A stretch of 64,000 nt of DNA from an uncultured Eubacteriales bacterium (GTDB taxonomy: Bacteria; Bacillota; Clostridia; Oscillospirales; UBA644): contig CAUHAO010000005.1 of NCBI GenBank assembly GCA_959604355.1, positions 1 through 64,000 of the forward strand, read 5' to 3'. Shown here piece after piece: positions 25,197 through 33,686 of this stretch (positions within the stretch are counted from its first letter, which is position 1; each line of letters begins with the position of its first letter). The notes under the pieces are model-generated. The model was not told the DNA's origin and ran no database searches. It worked only from the letters and a program-made list of their open reading frames with translations. Made by a program: the position numbers and the translations under genes.

Positions 25197-25209
25197 ACGC
25201 TTTGCCTCC

Positions 25210-25920
25210 TTATTTTCCGAGAATACGCTTCATCATTTCTTTATACGCGTCTTCGACATTTCCGAGATCTCTGCGGAATCTGTCTTTATCAAGTTTTTCA
25301 TGAGTTTCACTGTCCCAGAAGCGGCAGGTATCGGGCGAAATCTCATCTGCAAGAACAATAGTTCCGTCAGCCAGTTTGCCGAATTCAAGTTTAAAGTCTA
25401 CAAGGTCGACTTTAAGCCCTTTGAAATACTCTTTCATCACTTCGTTGACTTTGAATGCCATGGATTTGATCGTTTCAATGTCTTCTCTTGTGGCAATTCC
25501 GAGAGCAAGTGCATGATATTCGTTGATCAGAGGATCTCCAAGAGCATCATTCTTATAGGAAAATTCTATCGTGGGTTCCGCGAAAACAATCCCCTCTTCA
25601 ACGCCGTAACGTTTAGCAAACGATCCCGCGGAGATGTTTCTGATGATTACTTCAAGAGGAACTATGGAAACCTTCTTGACAAGTGTTTCCCTGTCTGAGA
25701 GTTCTTTGACGAAGTGGGTGGGAACGCCCTGTTTTTCAAGCAGCTGCATCATAAAATTCGTGACTTTGTTATTTATGGCGCCTTTACCCTCGATAGTACC
25801 CTTTTTAAGGCCGTTGAAAGCCGTAGCGTCGTCTTTGTAGTCTACGAGCAAAATCTGAGGATCCTCAGTCGCGTAGACCTTTTTTGCTTTTCCCTCATAA
25901 AGAAGTTCTTTCTTGTCCAT
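25210..25920 (-). CDS. purC: SAICAR synthetase
   Basis: 236 residues, normal bacterial PurC. Joins CAIR and aspartate with ATP. LLYEGKAKKVYAT at the N terminus, DDATAFNG, VPTHFVKEL, PLEVIIRNISAGS, DFKLEFGK and LADEISPDTCRFWD are all present. AGGAGG-type site before ATG 25920; 23 bp after purE. Confidence 0.97.
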   Translation of the reverse strand: MDKKELLYEGKAKKVYATEDPQILLVDYKDDATAFNGLKKGTIEGKGAINNKVTNFMMQLLEKQGVPTHFVKELSDRETLVKKVSIVPLEVIIRNISAGSFAKRYGVEEGIVFAEPTIEFSYKNDALGDPLINEYHALALGIATREDIETIKSMAFKVNEVMKEYFKGLKVDLVDFKLEFGKLADGTIVLADEISPDTCRFWDSETHEKLDKDRFRRDLGNVEDAYKEMMKRILGK

Positions 25921-25943
25921 TGTCTTAATCCTCCCAAAAATGT

Positions 25944-26438
25944 TTATTTATTGAATTCCGCAGAAACTTCAGCATCTTTTTCCAGAACCTTCTGTGCGCC
26001 GGAAACGCGTTTGGCATCGAGTTTTGAAGCAATTTCCTTATCTTCAACTGCCAGTATTTGAGCGGCAAGCAAAGCGGCATTGGCTCCCCCGTTGATCGCG
26101 ACAGTCGCTACCGGAATGCCGGAAGGCATTTGGACTGTTGAAAGAAGGGCGTCAATGCCGTCAAGATTTGTTGATTTACAGGGTATACCTATTACGGGGA
26201 GCGTGGTATTGGCTGCAATTGCCCCCGCGAGATGAGCAGCCATTCCTGCTGCTGCAATTATCACTCCGAAGCCGTTTGCCCGCGCGTTCACTGCAAAGTC
26301 TCTGGCCTCAGTCGGTGTTCTGTGGGCAGAATATACATGTACTTCAAACGGTATTCCGAGTGCGGTCAGAGTATCCGTAGCTTTTCGGATGACCGGAAGA
26401 TCACTGTCGCTACCCATGACAATTCCGATTTTTCTCAT
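25944..26438 (-). CDS. purE: N5-CAIR mutase / AIR carboxylase, PurE
   Basis: 164 residues. GIVMGSDSDLPVIRKA, VYSAHRTPTEARDFA (SAHR motif), AAAGMAAHLAGAIAA and PVIGIPC identify PurE. No purK is in the operon, so it may act as a class II AIR carboxylase or rely on an unlinked purK; the sequence alone does not settle this. Start ATG 26438 with GGAGG 5 bp away. The longer frame to 26471 would begin inside the leader terminator and is rejected. First gene after the ZTP riboswitch. Confidence 0.95.
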   Translation of the reverse strand: MRKIGIVMGSDSDLPVIRKATDTLTALGIPFEVHVYSAHRTPTEARDFAVNARANGFGVIIAAAGMAAHLAGAIAANTTLPVIGIPCKSTNLDGIDALLSTVQMPSGIPVATVAINGGANAALLAAQILAVEDKEIASKLDAKRVSGAQKVLEKDAEVSAEFNK

Positions 26439-26449
26439 ATTTACCTCCT

Positions 26450-26497
26450 GAAAAAACAAAAAAGGGCACACTTAACTCTTGGAAGCTAAATGTGCCC
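26450..26497 (-). terminator. Riboswitch expression-platform terminator before purE
   Basis: GGGCACA (26497-26491) pairs with TGTGCCC (26470-26464) around a 20-base arm that also partly pairs, followed by two T-runs on the minus strand (26463-26451). The 5' arm is the conserved TGGGCA end of the aptamer, so ligand binding should block terminator formation. Confidence 0.85.
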
Positions 26498-26575
26498 AGA
26501 CGGTCGGCTCAAGGGAACAATCCCTACCATTCCGTGCTCCTCTGTGGTACTCCACATTATTCCGTCAGTTGCACA
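26491..26575 (-). promoter_or_regulatory. ZTP/ZMP riboswitch (pfl motif)
   Basis: Minus-strand leader with the two conserved pfl sub-domains. The 5' part has ACTGACGGAA, a GTGG/CCAC hairpin, and GGAGC. After a variable linker the 3' part reads GCCGACCGTCTGGGCA, close to the consensus GCCGCCUGGGC. ZTP riboswitches sense the AICAR phosphates that build up when 10-formyl-THF is scarce and turn on purine and one-carbon genes. The terminator arm overlaps the 3' sub-domain, consistent with ligand switching expression ON. Identified by eye against the remembered consensus. Confidence 0.82.
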
Positions 26576-26600
26576 GAATGCTTATATTAATTACAGTTAC

Positions 26601-26629
26601 AGTATATCATTAAATTTTACACGTGTCAA
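26601..26629 (-). promoter_or_regulatory. Promoter of the purine operon
   Basis: Minus strand TTGACA (26629-26624), 17 bp, TATACT (26606-26601), about 25 bp ahead of the riboswitch 5' strand. Confidence 0.85.
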
Positions 26630-26662
26630 GGAAAAACGCCAAATTTCACTATAAATTCATAT

Positions 26663-28168
26663 TTATTTTATAGGTGCGCTTTTCTCTTTTTGTATAACGT
26701 CATGAGCACCGCCCTCGACGATACTTGTAGCGGAAACGAGTGTCAATTTTGCCTTTTTCTGCAGTTCGGGTATGGTCAGCGCACCGCAGTTGCACATGGT
26801 TGAACGGACCTTGCTCAGTGACAGCGCTACATTGTCCTTGAGGCTGCCCGCATACGGAACGTACGAGTCAACGCCCTCTTCGAAAGACAGTTTTTTGTCT
26901 CCTCCGAGATCATACCTCTGCCAGTTGCGAGCACGGTTTGAACCTTCACCCCAATATTCTTTGTAGTATGTACCGCCGATGCTTATCTTGTTTGTCGGGC
27001 TTTCGTCGAATCTTGCGAAATAACGTCCGAGCATGATGAAATCTGCGCCCATTGCCAGCGCGAGCGTCATATGGTGGTCGTAAACTATGCCGCCGTCGGA
27101 ACAAACGGGAACGTATACACCGGTTTCTTCAAAATACTTATCTCTTTCGGCGCATACTTCAATAAGTGCAGTAGCCTGACCTCTGCCGATACCTTTTGTT
27201 TCTCTGGTGATGCAGATAGAGCCTCCTCCGATACCCACTTTGATAAAGTCCGCTCCGCAGTCCGCAAGAAATCTGAATCCGTCGGCATCCACGACGTTGC
27301 CCGCTCCGACTTTCACGCTGTCACCGTAATTTTTACGGATCCATTCGATAGTCAGTTTCTGCCACTCGGAGAAGCCCTCTGACGAGTCAATGCAGAGTAC
27401 GTCAACGCCGGCTTCGATTAATGCAGGAACGCGTTCTGCGTAGTCTCTGGTGTTGATACCGGCACCGACGACATATCTCTTTGATTTATCAAGGAGTTCG
27501 TTGGGATTTTGCTTATGGCTGTCGTAGTCTTTGCGGAAAACCATGTAGCAGAGCTTGCCGTCATCGCTGACTATGGGCAGAGAGTTGAGCTTGTGATCCC
27601 AGATAATATCGTTTGCTTCTTTAAGGGTTATTCCCTCTTTGCCGCATATAAGTTTATTAAACGGTGTCATAAATTCGGAAACTTTGAGCTCGGGAGACAT
27701 ACGGCTTACGCGGTAATCTCTTCCCGTGACGATACCAACAAGTTTGCCGTCGGCTGTTCCGTCTTCCGTAACAGCAATGGTGGAGTGCCCTGTTTTTTTT
27801 GTAAGCGCGATAACGTCTGCAAGAGTTGCGTCGGGGCTGATGTTGGAATCGCTTTTAACAAAACCCGCTTTATAGCTTTTTGCGCGTTTGACCATTGCCG
27901 CTTCATTTTCAATGGACTGTGAACCGTATATAAACGATACACCGCCTTCTGTCGCAAGGGCAACGGCAAGCCTGTCGCCCGAAACTGACTGCATTATAGC
28001 TGATACGAGCGGAATATTCATGGTTATCGAGGGTTCTTCCCCTTTCTTGAACTTTACAAGAGGGGTTTTGAGCGATACATTCGATGGAATGCATTCGCTT
28101 GAGGAGTAACCGGGAATAAGAAGGTACTCGTTAAATGTGTGAGAAGGCTCATTAATAAATATTGCCAT
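26663..28168 (-). CDS. guaB: IMP dehydrogenase
   Basis: 501 residues. Oxidises IMP to XMP, the entry to GMP. A TIM barrel is interrupted by a CBS pair (about 110-230: DATLADVIALTKKTGHSTIAV, GIVTGRDYR, TLKEANDIIWDHKLNSLPIV). Active-site loop VGIGGGSICITRE with the catalytic Cys; canonical enzymes read GIGPGSICTTR, so Pro and Thr are changed. DSSEGFSEWQ and SDGGIVYD are the IMP-binding blocks. It follows pyrF by 27 bp, so guanine supply appears tied to pyrimidine synthesis here. guaA is not in the window. Confidence 0.93.
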   Translation of the reverse strand: MAIFINEPSHTFNEYLLIPGYSSSECIPSNVSLKTPLVKFKKGEEPSITMNIPLVSAIMQSVSGDRLAVALATEGGVSFIYGSQSIENEAAMVKRAKSYKAGFVKSDSNISPDATLADVIALTKKTGHSTIAVTEDGTADGKLVGIVTGRDYRVSRMSPELKVSEFMTPFNKLICGKEGITLKEANDIIWDHKLNSLPIVSDDGKLCYMVFRKDYDSHKQNPNELLDKSKRYVVGAGINTRDYAERVPALIEAGVDVLCIDSSEGFSEWQKLTIEWIRKNYGDSVKVGAGNVVDADGFRFLADCGADFIKVGIGGGSICITRETKGIGRGQATALIEVCAERDKYFEETGVYVPVCSDGGIVYDHHMTLALAMGADFIMLGRYFARFDESPTNKISIGGTYYKEYWGEGSNRARNWQRYDLGGDKKLSFEEGVDSYVPYAGSLKDNVALSLSKVRSTMCNCGALTIPELQKKAKLTLVSATSIVEGGAHDVIQKEKSAPIK

Positions 28169-28195
28169 ATCTGTAATCCTTTCCTTAAGGTAATA

Positions 28196-28894
28196 CTAAT
28201 CTGTAAATTCATCGACACACCGTCTGTATGCCGATACAGGGTCTGAGGCTGATGTTATCGGTCTTCCGACGACGATATAGTCGGAGCCGATTTTTTTTGC
28301 TTGCTCAGGAGTCATTATACGTTTCTGGTCCCCGACTTCTCCGTCTGCGAAACGGATTCCCGGCGTGACGGTAAGAAAATTCTTTCCGCATATATCATGT
28401 ACTTTTCCCGCTTCAAGCGGCGAACATACTACGCCGTCAAGACCCGCGTTTTTTGCATTCAAAGCATAATGCATTACGACTTTGTCAATAGGTTCATGAA
28501 TAAGGAGATCCTTTTCCATGCTTTCCTGATCTGTCGATGTTAATTGAGTGACAGCAATAAGTAAAGGGCGGGATCCGTCGGGTCGTGCAAGGCCCTCTAT
28601 CGCCGCCTGCATCATGAGGGTCGTGCCCGATGCGTGGAGATTGCATATGTCGACATCAAGTCCCGAAAGGACGGACATCGCTTTTTTAACTGTATTCGGG
28701 ATGTCGTGAAGCTTCAGGTCGAGAAAAATTTTGTGACCGCGCTTCTTTATTTCTTTTACGATCGCAGGCCCTTCCGCGTAAAACAATTCCATGCCTATTT
28801 TTACGAAAGGCTTTTCATCTTTAAAAAGGTCGAGGAAATCAAATACTTGTTTCGCTGAAGAAAAATCACAGGCGATTATTACGTCTTTTCCCAT
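28196..28894 (-). CDS. pyrF: Orotidine 5'-phosphate decarboxylase
   Basis: 232 residues, the standard bacterial size. Final step to UMP. Active-site motif FLDLKLHDIPNTV (K-D of DxKxxDI), VKIGMELFYAEG, VVCSPLEAG, TPGIRFADGE and YIVVGRPIT. Its ATG overlaps the pyrD stop by one base, so translation is coupled. Confidence 0.96.
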   Translation of the reverse strand: MGKDVIIACDFSSAKQVFDFLDLFKDEKPFVKIGMELFYAEGPAIVKEIKKRGHKIFLDLKLHDIPNTVKKAMSVLSGLDVDICNLHASGTTLMMQAAIEGLARPDGSRPLLIAVTQLTSTDQESMEKDLLIHEPIDKVVMHYALNAKNAGLDGVVCSPLEAGKVHDICGKNFLTVTPGIRFADGEVGDQKRIMTPEQAKKIGSDYIVVGRPITSASDPVSAYRRCVDEFTD

Positions 28895-29805
28895 TATTTT
28901 GCCTCCCCTATAATTTCGGAAAGATTATCTATGTTGTATTTATCCATAACGCGCGGCAGGTCTTCGATAATGTTTTTACAGGCATACGGCTCAATCAGGT
29001 TTGCAGCCCCTACCTCGACCGCAGTTGCGCCGGCAAGCATCATTTCGATAACGTCTTCTGCGCAACTTACGCCTCCGATGCCTACAACGGGTATTTTTAC
29101 GGCGTTCGCCACCTGATAAACCATTCTTACAGCCACCGGAAATACGGCGGGGCCGGAATATCCCCCCATCTTATTTGCAATAACCGGTTTCTTTGTTTTT
29201 AGGTCTATTCTCATGCCGAAAAGAGTATTTATAAGGCTTATCCCGTCAGCTCCCGCGTATTCGCACGCCTTTGCGATTGAAACGATATCCGTGACATTAG
29301 GCGAAAGCTTGACAATAACGGGTTTTGAAGTTACCGCTTTTACTGCTTTAACAACAGTGGCAGCTGCACACGGTTCAGTACCGAAACTCATGCCTCCCCC
29401 ATGAACATTCGGGCAACTGATATTTACCTCAAGCCATCCAACCTCATCGCACTTGTCGAGCTTTTCACAGGTATATACATATTCATCAACGGAGAAGCCG
29501 CTGATATTAGCCATAACTTTCTTATTAAAACATTTTTTCAGTTTCGGCAGCTCTTCCGAAATGACTTTATCGATTCCCGGGTTTTGAAGCCCCACCGCGT
29601 TTATCAATCCGCCGGTACATTCTGCGATCCGAGGGGTCGGATTTCCGAATCTGGGGTCTTTTGTTGTGCCCTTGAAAGAAAATGTTCCGAGAATGTTTAT
29701 GTCGTAGAGTTCAGCAAACTCGTAACCGTAACCGAAGGTCCCGCTGGCGGCAATAACGGGATTGTCGAGAGTTATACCACACAGGCAAACACTCATTTTT
29801 CCCAT
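28894..29805 (-). CDS. pyrD: Dihydroorotate dehydrogenase B, catalytic subunit
   Basis: 303 residues, class 1B. NPVIAASGTFGYG at the N terminus, NISCPNVHGGG with the catalytic Cys of class 1 enzymes, KLSPNVTDI, and FMN-phosphate sites GIGGVSCAEDVIEMMLAGATAVEVG. Works with PyrK, passing electrons to NAD+. GGAGGAG before ATG 29805; overlaps pyrK by 13 bp. Confidence 0.96.
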   Translation of the reverse strand: MGKMSVCLCGITLDNPVIAASGTFGYGYEFAELYDINILGTFSFKGTTKDPRFGNPTPRIAECTGGLINAVGLQNPGIDKVISEELPKLKKCFNKKVMANISGFSVDEYVYTCEKLDKCDEVGWLEVNISCPNVHGGGMSFGTEPCAAATVVKAVKAVTSKPVIVKLSPNVTDIVSIAKACEYAGADGISLINTLFGMRIDLKTKKPVIANKMGGYSGPAVFPVAVRMVYQVANAVKIPVVGIGGVSCAEDVIEMMLAGATAVEVGAANLIEPYACKNIIEDLPRVMDKYNIDNLSEIIGEAK

Positions 29806-30530
29806 AATATCTCCTCCTTTTCCAACACGGGTCCGTCCTTACAGATACGTTTATATCCCGTCACGGTTTTACATGAACACCCCATACATGCTCCGAATCC
29901 GCAGCCCATACGTTCCTCAAAACTGAACTGACCGCTTGAAGAAGATTCTTTGTATACGGCTTTGAGCATTGGTTCCGGGCCGCATGTGTAAAAATAGGAA
30001 TAATCAAGCCCTTTCATAGCGTCCGTAACAAAGCCTTTTGTTCCGTACGAGCCGTCTACAGTTGTGACATATACGTTTGCGCCGAGCGCAAGAAATTCAT
30101 CTTCATAAAAAATCTCTTTTTTCGTGTTGAATCCGAGTATTACGGAGACATTTTTGCCCTGAGCTACCAGCTTTTTCGCCAACATATACATCGGAGGAAC
30201 TCCCACACCTCCGCCGATAATCAGCGGTGAGTTCCCCGATTTCGACAGATCGTATCCGTTACCGAGACCTGTAAGAATATCGAGTTTTACACCGGGGTTC
30301 ATCTTGCTCATTTTTTCGGTTCCGTGGCCGACTACTTTATATATTATCGTCAATATATTGTCTTCGACGTTGCATACTGATATCGGACGGCGAAGAAAAA
30401 GACCGCTTATCTTTATATTGACGAATTGCCCCGGTCGGACTATATCCGACGTGTCCCCGTCGAGCAGCATCCGAAATATATTTGGGGCAAGTTCTTCGTT
30501 TTTTATAATACAAAATGTTTTTTGTTCCAT
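29793..30530 (-). CDS. pyrK: Dihydroorotate dehydrogenase B electron-transfer subunit
   Basis: 245 residues. FAD-binding ferredoxin-reductase fold: LRRPISVCNV, GHGTEKMSKM, LIIGGGVGVPPMYMLAKKL (NAD side), YTCGPEPMLKAV. The C-terminal 2Fe-2S loop CGFGACMGCSC plus a later Cys (RICKDG) is typical of PyrK. Start chosen at ATG 30530 with AGGAG 5 bp ahead; the TTG at 30533 is less likely. It heads the pyrK-pyrD-pyrF-guaB run. No clear promoter is seen upstream: a TTGACA-like box on the minus strand near 30581 has a poor -10. Confidence 0.95.
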   Translation of the reverse strand: MEQKTFCIIKNEELAPNIFRMLLDGDTSDIVRPGQFVNIKISGLFLRRPISVCNVEDNILTIIYKVVGHGTEKMSKMNPGVKLDILTGLGNGYDLSKSGNSPLIIGGGVGVPPMYMLAKKLVAQGKNVSVILGFNTKKEIFYEDEFLALGANVYVTTVDGSYGTKGFVTDAMKGLDYSYFYTCGPEPMLKAVYKESSSSGQFSFEERMGCGFGACMGCSCKTVTGYKRICKDGPVLEKEEILWEK

Positions 30531-30862
30531 CAAAACTCCTTATGTGCAATTGCGGAAACGGTAAGCACGTTTCTCGGTAAATGTCAAGCCGTGTTAAGAT
30601 TTCATCAGCCGTTTTTCAGCTCAACATGCCGAATCTTTTGTCCTGTATTTTTCTTATCTCTGTGCCCGATGAGGAACGCCCTGTGTTTCCGTTGTAAGGG
30701 CACGGTCTCTTATTATTACCATCAGTTATTTTCCGCAGAATATCCGTACATATACCGTTATTCAAGAATTTGGGTTGTTTACAGGGGCTTTCCGGTTGCT
30801 CATTTCCGCAAAACAATTGAGATTTCATCCGAAACTGTATGAACACTGAATTCTTATTGCAG
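30531..30862. other. Intergenic gap between aroQ and pyrK
   Basis: About 330 bp. It holds a minus-strand open frame (30616-30846, 76 codons, GTG start, no ribosome site) whose translation includes CPYNGNTGRSSSGTEIRK, faintly zinc-ribbon-like but with only two close cysteines. I cannot support it as a gene. No terminator for the aro operon is evident, so transcription from aroQ may continue into pyrK. Confidence 0.4.
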
Positions 30863-31312
30863 TTATTTCCCGGTGTTCGGATCTGTCAGGTATTTTTTCA
30901 AAAATATAAGCGCTTGTTTATACCCATCAAAGCCCATACCTGCGTAAGTCTTAACGCAAGCCGTCCTGACATAGGATATTTGTCTAAAATCTTCGCGTTT
31001 GGAAACATCGGATAAATGAACTTCGACAGTCGGAATGGAGACGGCTTTGAGCGCATCCAAAATGGCAACGCTTGTATGAGTGTATGCGGCCGGATTTATT
31101 ACGATCCCGTCAAAGATTCCGAAAGCATTCTGAATCTCATCCACGATTGCCCCTTCGTGATTCGACTGAAAGCATTTTACTTCAATTCCTTCTTCAGAAG
31201 CCGTTTGCCGGATGAATGCAACAAGAGCATTATAATCCTTTGCTCCGTAGATCGATGGTTCCCTGATTCCCAACATGTTGATATTCGGGCCGTTAATCAC
31301 TAAAATTTTCAT
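30863..31312 (-). CDS. aroQ: 3-dehydroquinate dehydratase, type II
   Basis: 149 residues, normal type II size. NGPNINMLGIREPSIYG carries the catalytic Tyr and flexible loop, CFQSNHEGAIVDEIQ the Glu, and NPAAYTHTSVAI the His. EVHLSDVSKREDFR follows. Overlaps the aroE/aroK stop by 4 bp and is the last gene of the aromatic operon. Confidence 0.96.
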   Translation of the reverse strand: MKILVINGPNINMLGIREPSIYGAKDYNALVAFIRQTASEEGIEVKCFQSNHEGAIVDEIQNAFGIFDGIVINPAAYTHTSVAILDALKAVSIPTVEVHLSDVSKREDFRQISYVRTACVKTYAGMGFDGYKQALIFLKKYLTDPNTGK

Positions 31313-32547
31313 ATTGCACAGCTGTCCTTGTATAAATTTAATATTTTCTCCACCGCGCTATCTACATTTTCGTTATTATCAACGCATACATCCGCAAATC
31401 GACGATATAACGGTTCACGCTCTGAATAGAGATCGTTTATGCTCCGCTTTTGGGAAAGAGGCCGATCATCGCTTGGTAATAAATCAATATTACGTTTGAT
31501 CCAGACTATAATTCCGTTTTGATGCAGGGAGGCATAGTTTTCTTCCCGTAAAACAGCTCCACCGCCGGTTGCAATTATTTTTTTTGATTCTTTGCAGATA
31601 TCGGAAAGTATGCCACATTCAATATCTCGGAAGTATTGTTCGCCTTGCTCGATAATGATTTGTGCAGGGCGGAACCCTGTTCTGTTTTCTGTTTCTAAAT
31701 CCGAGTCCAGAACTTCACGCCCTGTTCGTCTGCCTAACTTTGCTGCGATTCTGCTTTTTCCGCAGCCGGGCATTCCGATCAGAATAATATTTTGCATGGA
31801 TGCGCTCAATGTCTTACAAATACGTTCTGTTTCTTTGTCCGGAATACTGTTTCCGGTAAAAAGCTCAGAACTCCTCTTTGCCTGAGCCACGAGCATATAA
31901 AGACCGTTTGCGAACGGAATTCCGAGTTTTTCGGCTTGGAGAAGCAATGCTGTACGGGCAGGATTATAGACGATATCTATTACACCTGTACAATGTGGAA
32001 ACCGATTCAAATCAACGGCGGCATTTCCTGTTTCGGGATACATTCCCAAAGGTGTAGTGTTAACGATAATATCAGCGTCGCCGTGAAGATCTATATTTCC
32101 GTAGTTGTTTGCGCCGGATCTGCTGATTATTACAGGCCTGGCTCCCAGTATCTCAAGAGCCGCGCATACGGAAGCAGAGGCTCCTCCGCTTCCGAGCACA
32201 AGCGCCTTTTTATTTTCCACTTGAATTCTCGAATGATGTACAAGTTCAATAAAACCGTAAACATCCGTGTTGTCACCAAAGAGTTCCCCGTTTGGTTTAC
32301 GTATGATTGTGTTCACGCTTCCGGTACGGTTGACAGCATCACTGACAGAAAACATAAACGGCAGTACTGTTTTCTTATAGGGAATAGTGACGTTAAGACC
32401 CGTCCATGAACCGTTTTTCAGAAATCCTTCGATCTCATATTCTTCTTTTTCATACAGTGTGTATTCGTAATCCCCAAGCATTTCATGGATCTCGGGTGAA
32501 TAACTGTGTCCCAGTTTTCTTCCGAGTAAACCGCACCGGAGCATCAA
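31309..32547 (-). CDS. Shikimate dehydrogenase-shikimate kinase fusion
   Basis: 412 residues covering AroE and AroK in one chain. The dehydrogenase part (about 1-245) has the GRKLGHSYSPEIH substrate loop, NVTIPYKK with the catalytic Lys, GDNTDVYGF with the Asp, and the NADP loop LGSGGASASVCAAL. The kinase part (about 250-412) has Walker A GMPGCGKSRIA, DSDLE, FRDIE, ATGGGAVL and the lid Arg in DDRPLSQ. All key residues of both enzymes are present, so both should be active. Fusion order AroE-AroK is uncommon. Overlaps pheA and aroQ by 4 bp each. Confidence 0.93.
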   Translation of the reverse strand: MMLRCGLLGRKLGHSYSPEIHEMLGDYEYTLYEKEEYEIEGFLKNGSWTGLNVTIPYKKTVLPFMFSVSDAVNRTGSVNTIIRKPNGELFGDNTDVYGFIELVHHSRIQVENKKALVLGSGGASASVCAALEILGARPVIISRSGANNYGNIDLHGDADIIVNTTPLGMYPETGNAAVDLNRFPHCTGVIDIVYNPARTALLLQAEKLGIPFANGLYMLVAQAKRSSELFTGNSIPDKETERICKTLSASMQNIILIGMPGCGKSRIAAKLGRRTGREVLDSDLETENRTGFRPAQIIIEQGEQYFRDIECGILSDICKESKKIIATGGGAVLREENYASLHQNGIIVWIKRNIDLLPSDDRPLSQKRSINDLYSEREPLYRRFADVCVDNNENVDSAVEKILNLYKDSCAI

Positions 32548-33686
32548 AACACCTCACTGTAACTTCCGAGATAACTGAAGTGTTCGCATGAGTAAGGAAG
32601 TTCTCCTATTAACTGCAGAAGCTTGGGAGAATAGACCGGGGTGTCAAGGTCGAAATAGAACATGAACTCGAAATCACGGCTAGGCAAAGGTCTGCTTTCA
32701 AGCTTATTCAGATTAATGCCCAGTGCATACAGCTTTGAAAGGAGTTTATAAAGAGAACCGGGCTCATGAGTAAGTGTAAGCATTATGCTCGTTCTATTCG
32801 CTCCGGGGTAGATCTCAAGATTTTTGGAGATACATATAAAGCGGGTATAGTTGCTGTCCGTATTCTGAACCGATTCTTTCAAGCAATCAAGCATGTAGTA
32901 TTTCATACATGAATGTGAAGCCAAAGCGGCGATGTCATTACGGTCAGATTCAGCAACCATTTTTGCTGCAGCAGCCGTGTTCTCGCATGCTATAACCCGG
33001 ACTCCGTTGAGCGAAGCCAGAAAATTAGAACATTGACTGATTGCCTGTTGATGAGAATATATTTCACGGATATTCTCCATTTTTGTACCCGGTTTTACAA
33101 GAAGATTGTGGTCAACTTTAAGTCTGACGCTTCGTACGATACTGAAATTGTGATGCATCATAAGATCATAGACTGAATTGACAGAGCCTGCGGTGCTGTT
33201 TTCGATTGGAATAACACCGTACTGACACAATCCTCCCTCAATTGCGGAGAATACCGATTCAAAGTTGGAAAAGAACATAATGTTTGCATTTCGGAACAGT
33301 TTGTCGCAGGCTTGTTGAGAGTTTGCTCCTTCAACTCCTTGGCACGCAACAGTTGCGAATTCAGGGAAAAGCTTGGGCGTAGTTTCAATAGCCGATTGTA
33401 TTTTGGCTGTCAGATCGCTCTGTGATCCGTTAAGTCTGTTCTGATAACTGCGACTCAGTTCAAAGATTAGAGAATACAGCAAGGGGGTGTAATCCTTCAG
33501 TTCATCAGGGGATTTTTCAATAACTGAAGATATTATCTCCCGTTCTCTTTGCGGATCCATAACGGGCAGATTTTTTTCTTTTTTGTATTCTGCGATTTTT
33601 GATGCTATAGACATTCTTTCCGCGAATAGCTTTACTATATTGTCATCAATCTGATCAATCTGTTTTCTGTACTCTTGAGCATTCAT
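32544..33686 (-). CDS. pheA: Chorismate mutase / prephenate dehydratase (P-protein)
   Basis: 380 residues. AroH/Q-type chorismate mutase helices (1-85: RKQIDQIDDNIVKLFAERM, YKKEKNLPVMDPQRE). A prephenate dehydratase domain (about 110-285) has IPIENSTAGSVN and NYTRFICIS, the TRF motif. A C-terminal ACT domain (about 295-375) has GSLYKLLSKLYALGINLNKLESRP, the Phe feedback site. It makes phenylpyruvate from chorismate and is likely inhibited by Phe. Overlaps the end of aroC by 32 bp. Confidence 0.95.
   Translation of the reverse strand: MNAQEYRKQIDQIDDNIVKLFAERMSIASKIAEYKKEKNLPVMDPQREREIISSVIEKSPDELKDYTPLLYSLIFELSRSYQNRLNGSQSDLTAKIQSAIETTPKLFPEFATVACQGVEGANSQQACDKLFRNANIMFFSNFESVFSAIEGGLCQYGVIPIENSTAGSVNSVYDLMMHHNFSIVRSVRLKVDHNLLVKPGTKMENIREIYSHQQAISQCSNFLASLNGVRVIACENTAAAAKMVAESDRNDIAALASHSCMKYYMLDCLKESVQNTDSNYTRFICISKNLEIYPGANRTSIMLTLTHEPGSLYKLLSKLYALGINLNKLESRPLPSRDFEFMFYFDLDTPVYSPKLLQLIGELPYSCEHFSYLGSYSEVF

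Noticed and set aside
26439..26471. Upstream extension of purE
   Set aside because: Would start within the leader terminator; GGAGG supports ATG 26438.
30616..30846. Minus-strand 76-codon frame downstream of aroQ
   Set aside because: GTG start without a ribosome site, no recognisable family, incomplete zinc-ribbon pattern; kept only as part of the intergenic entry.
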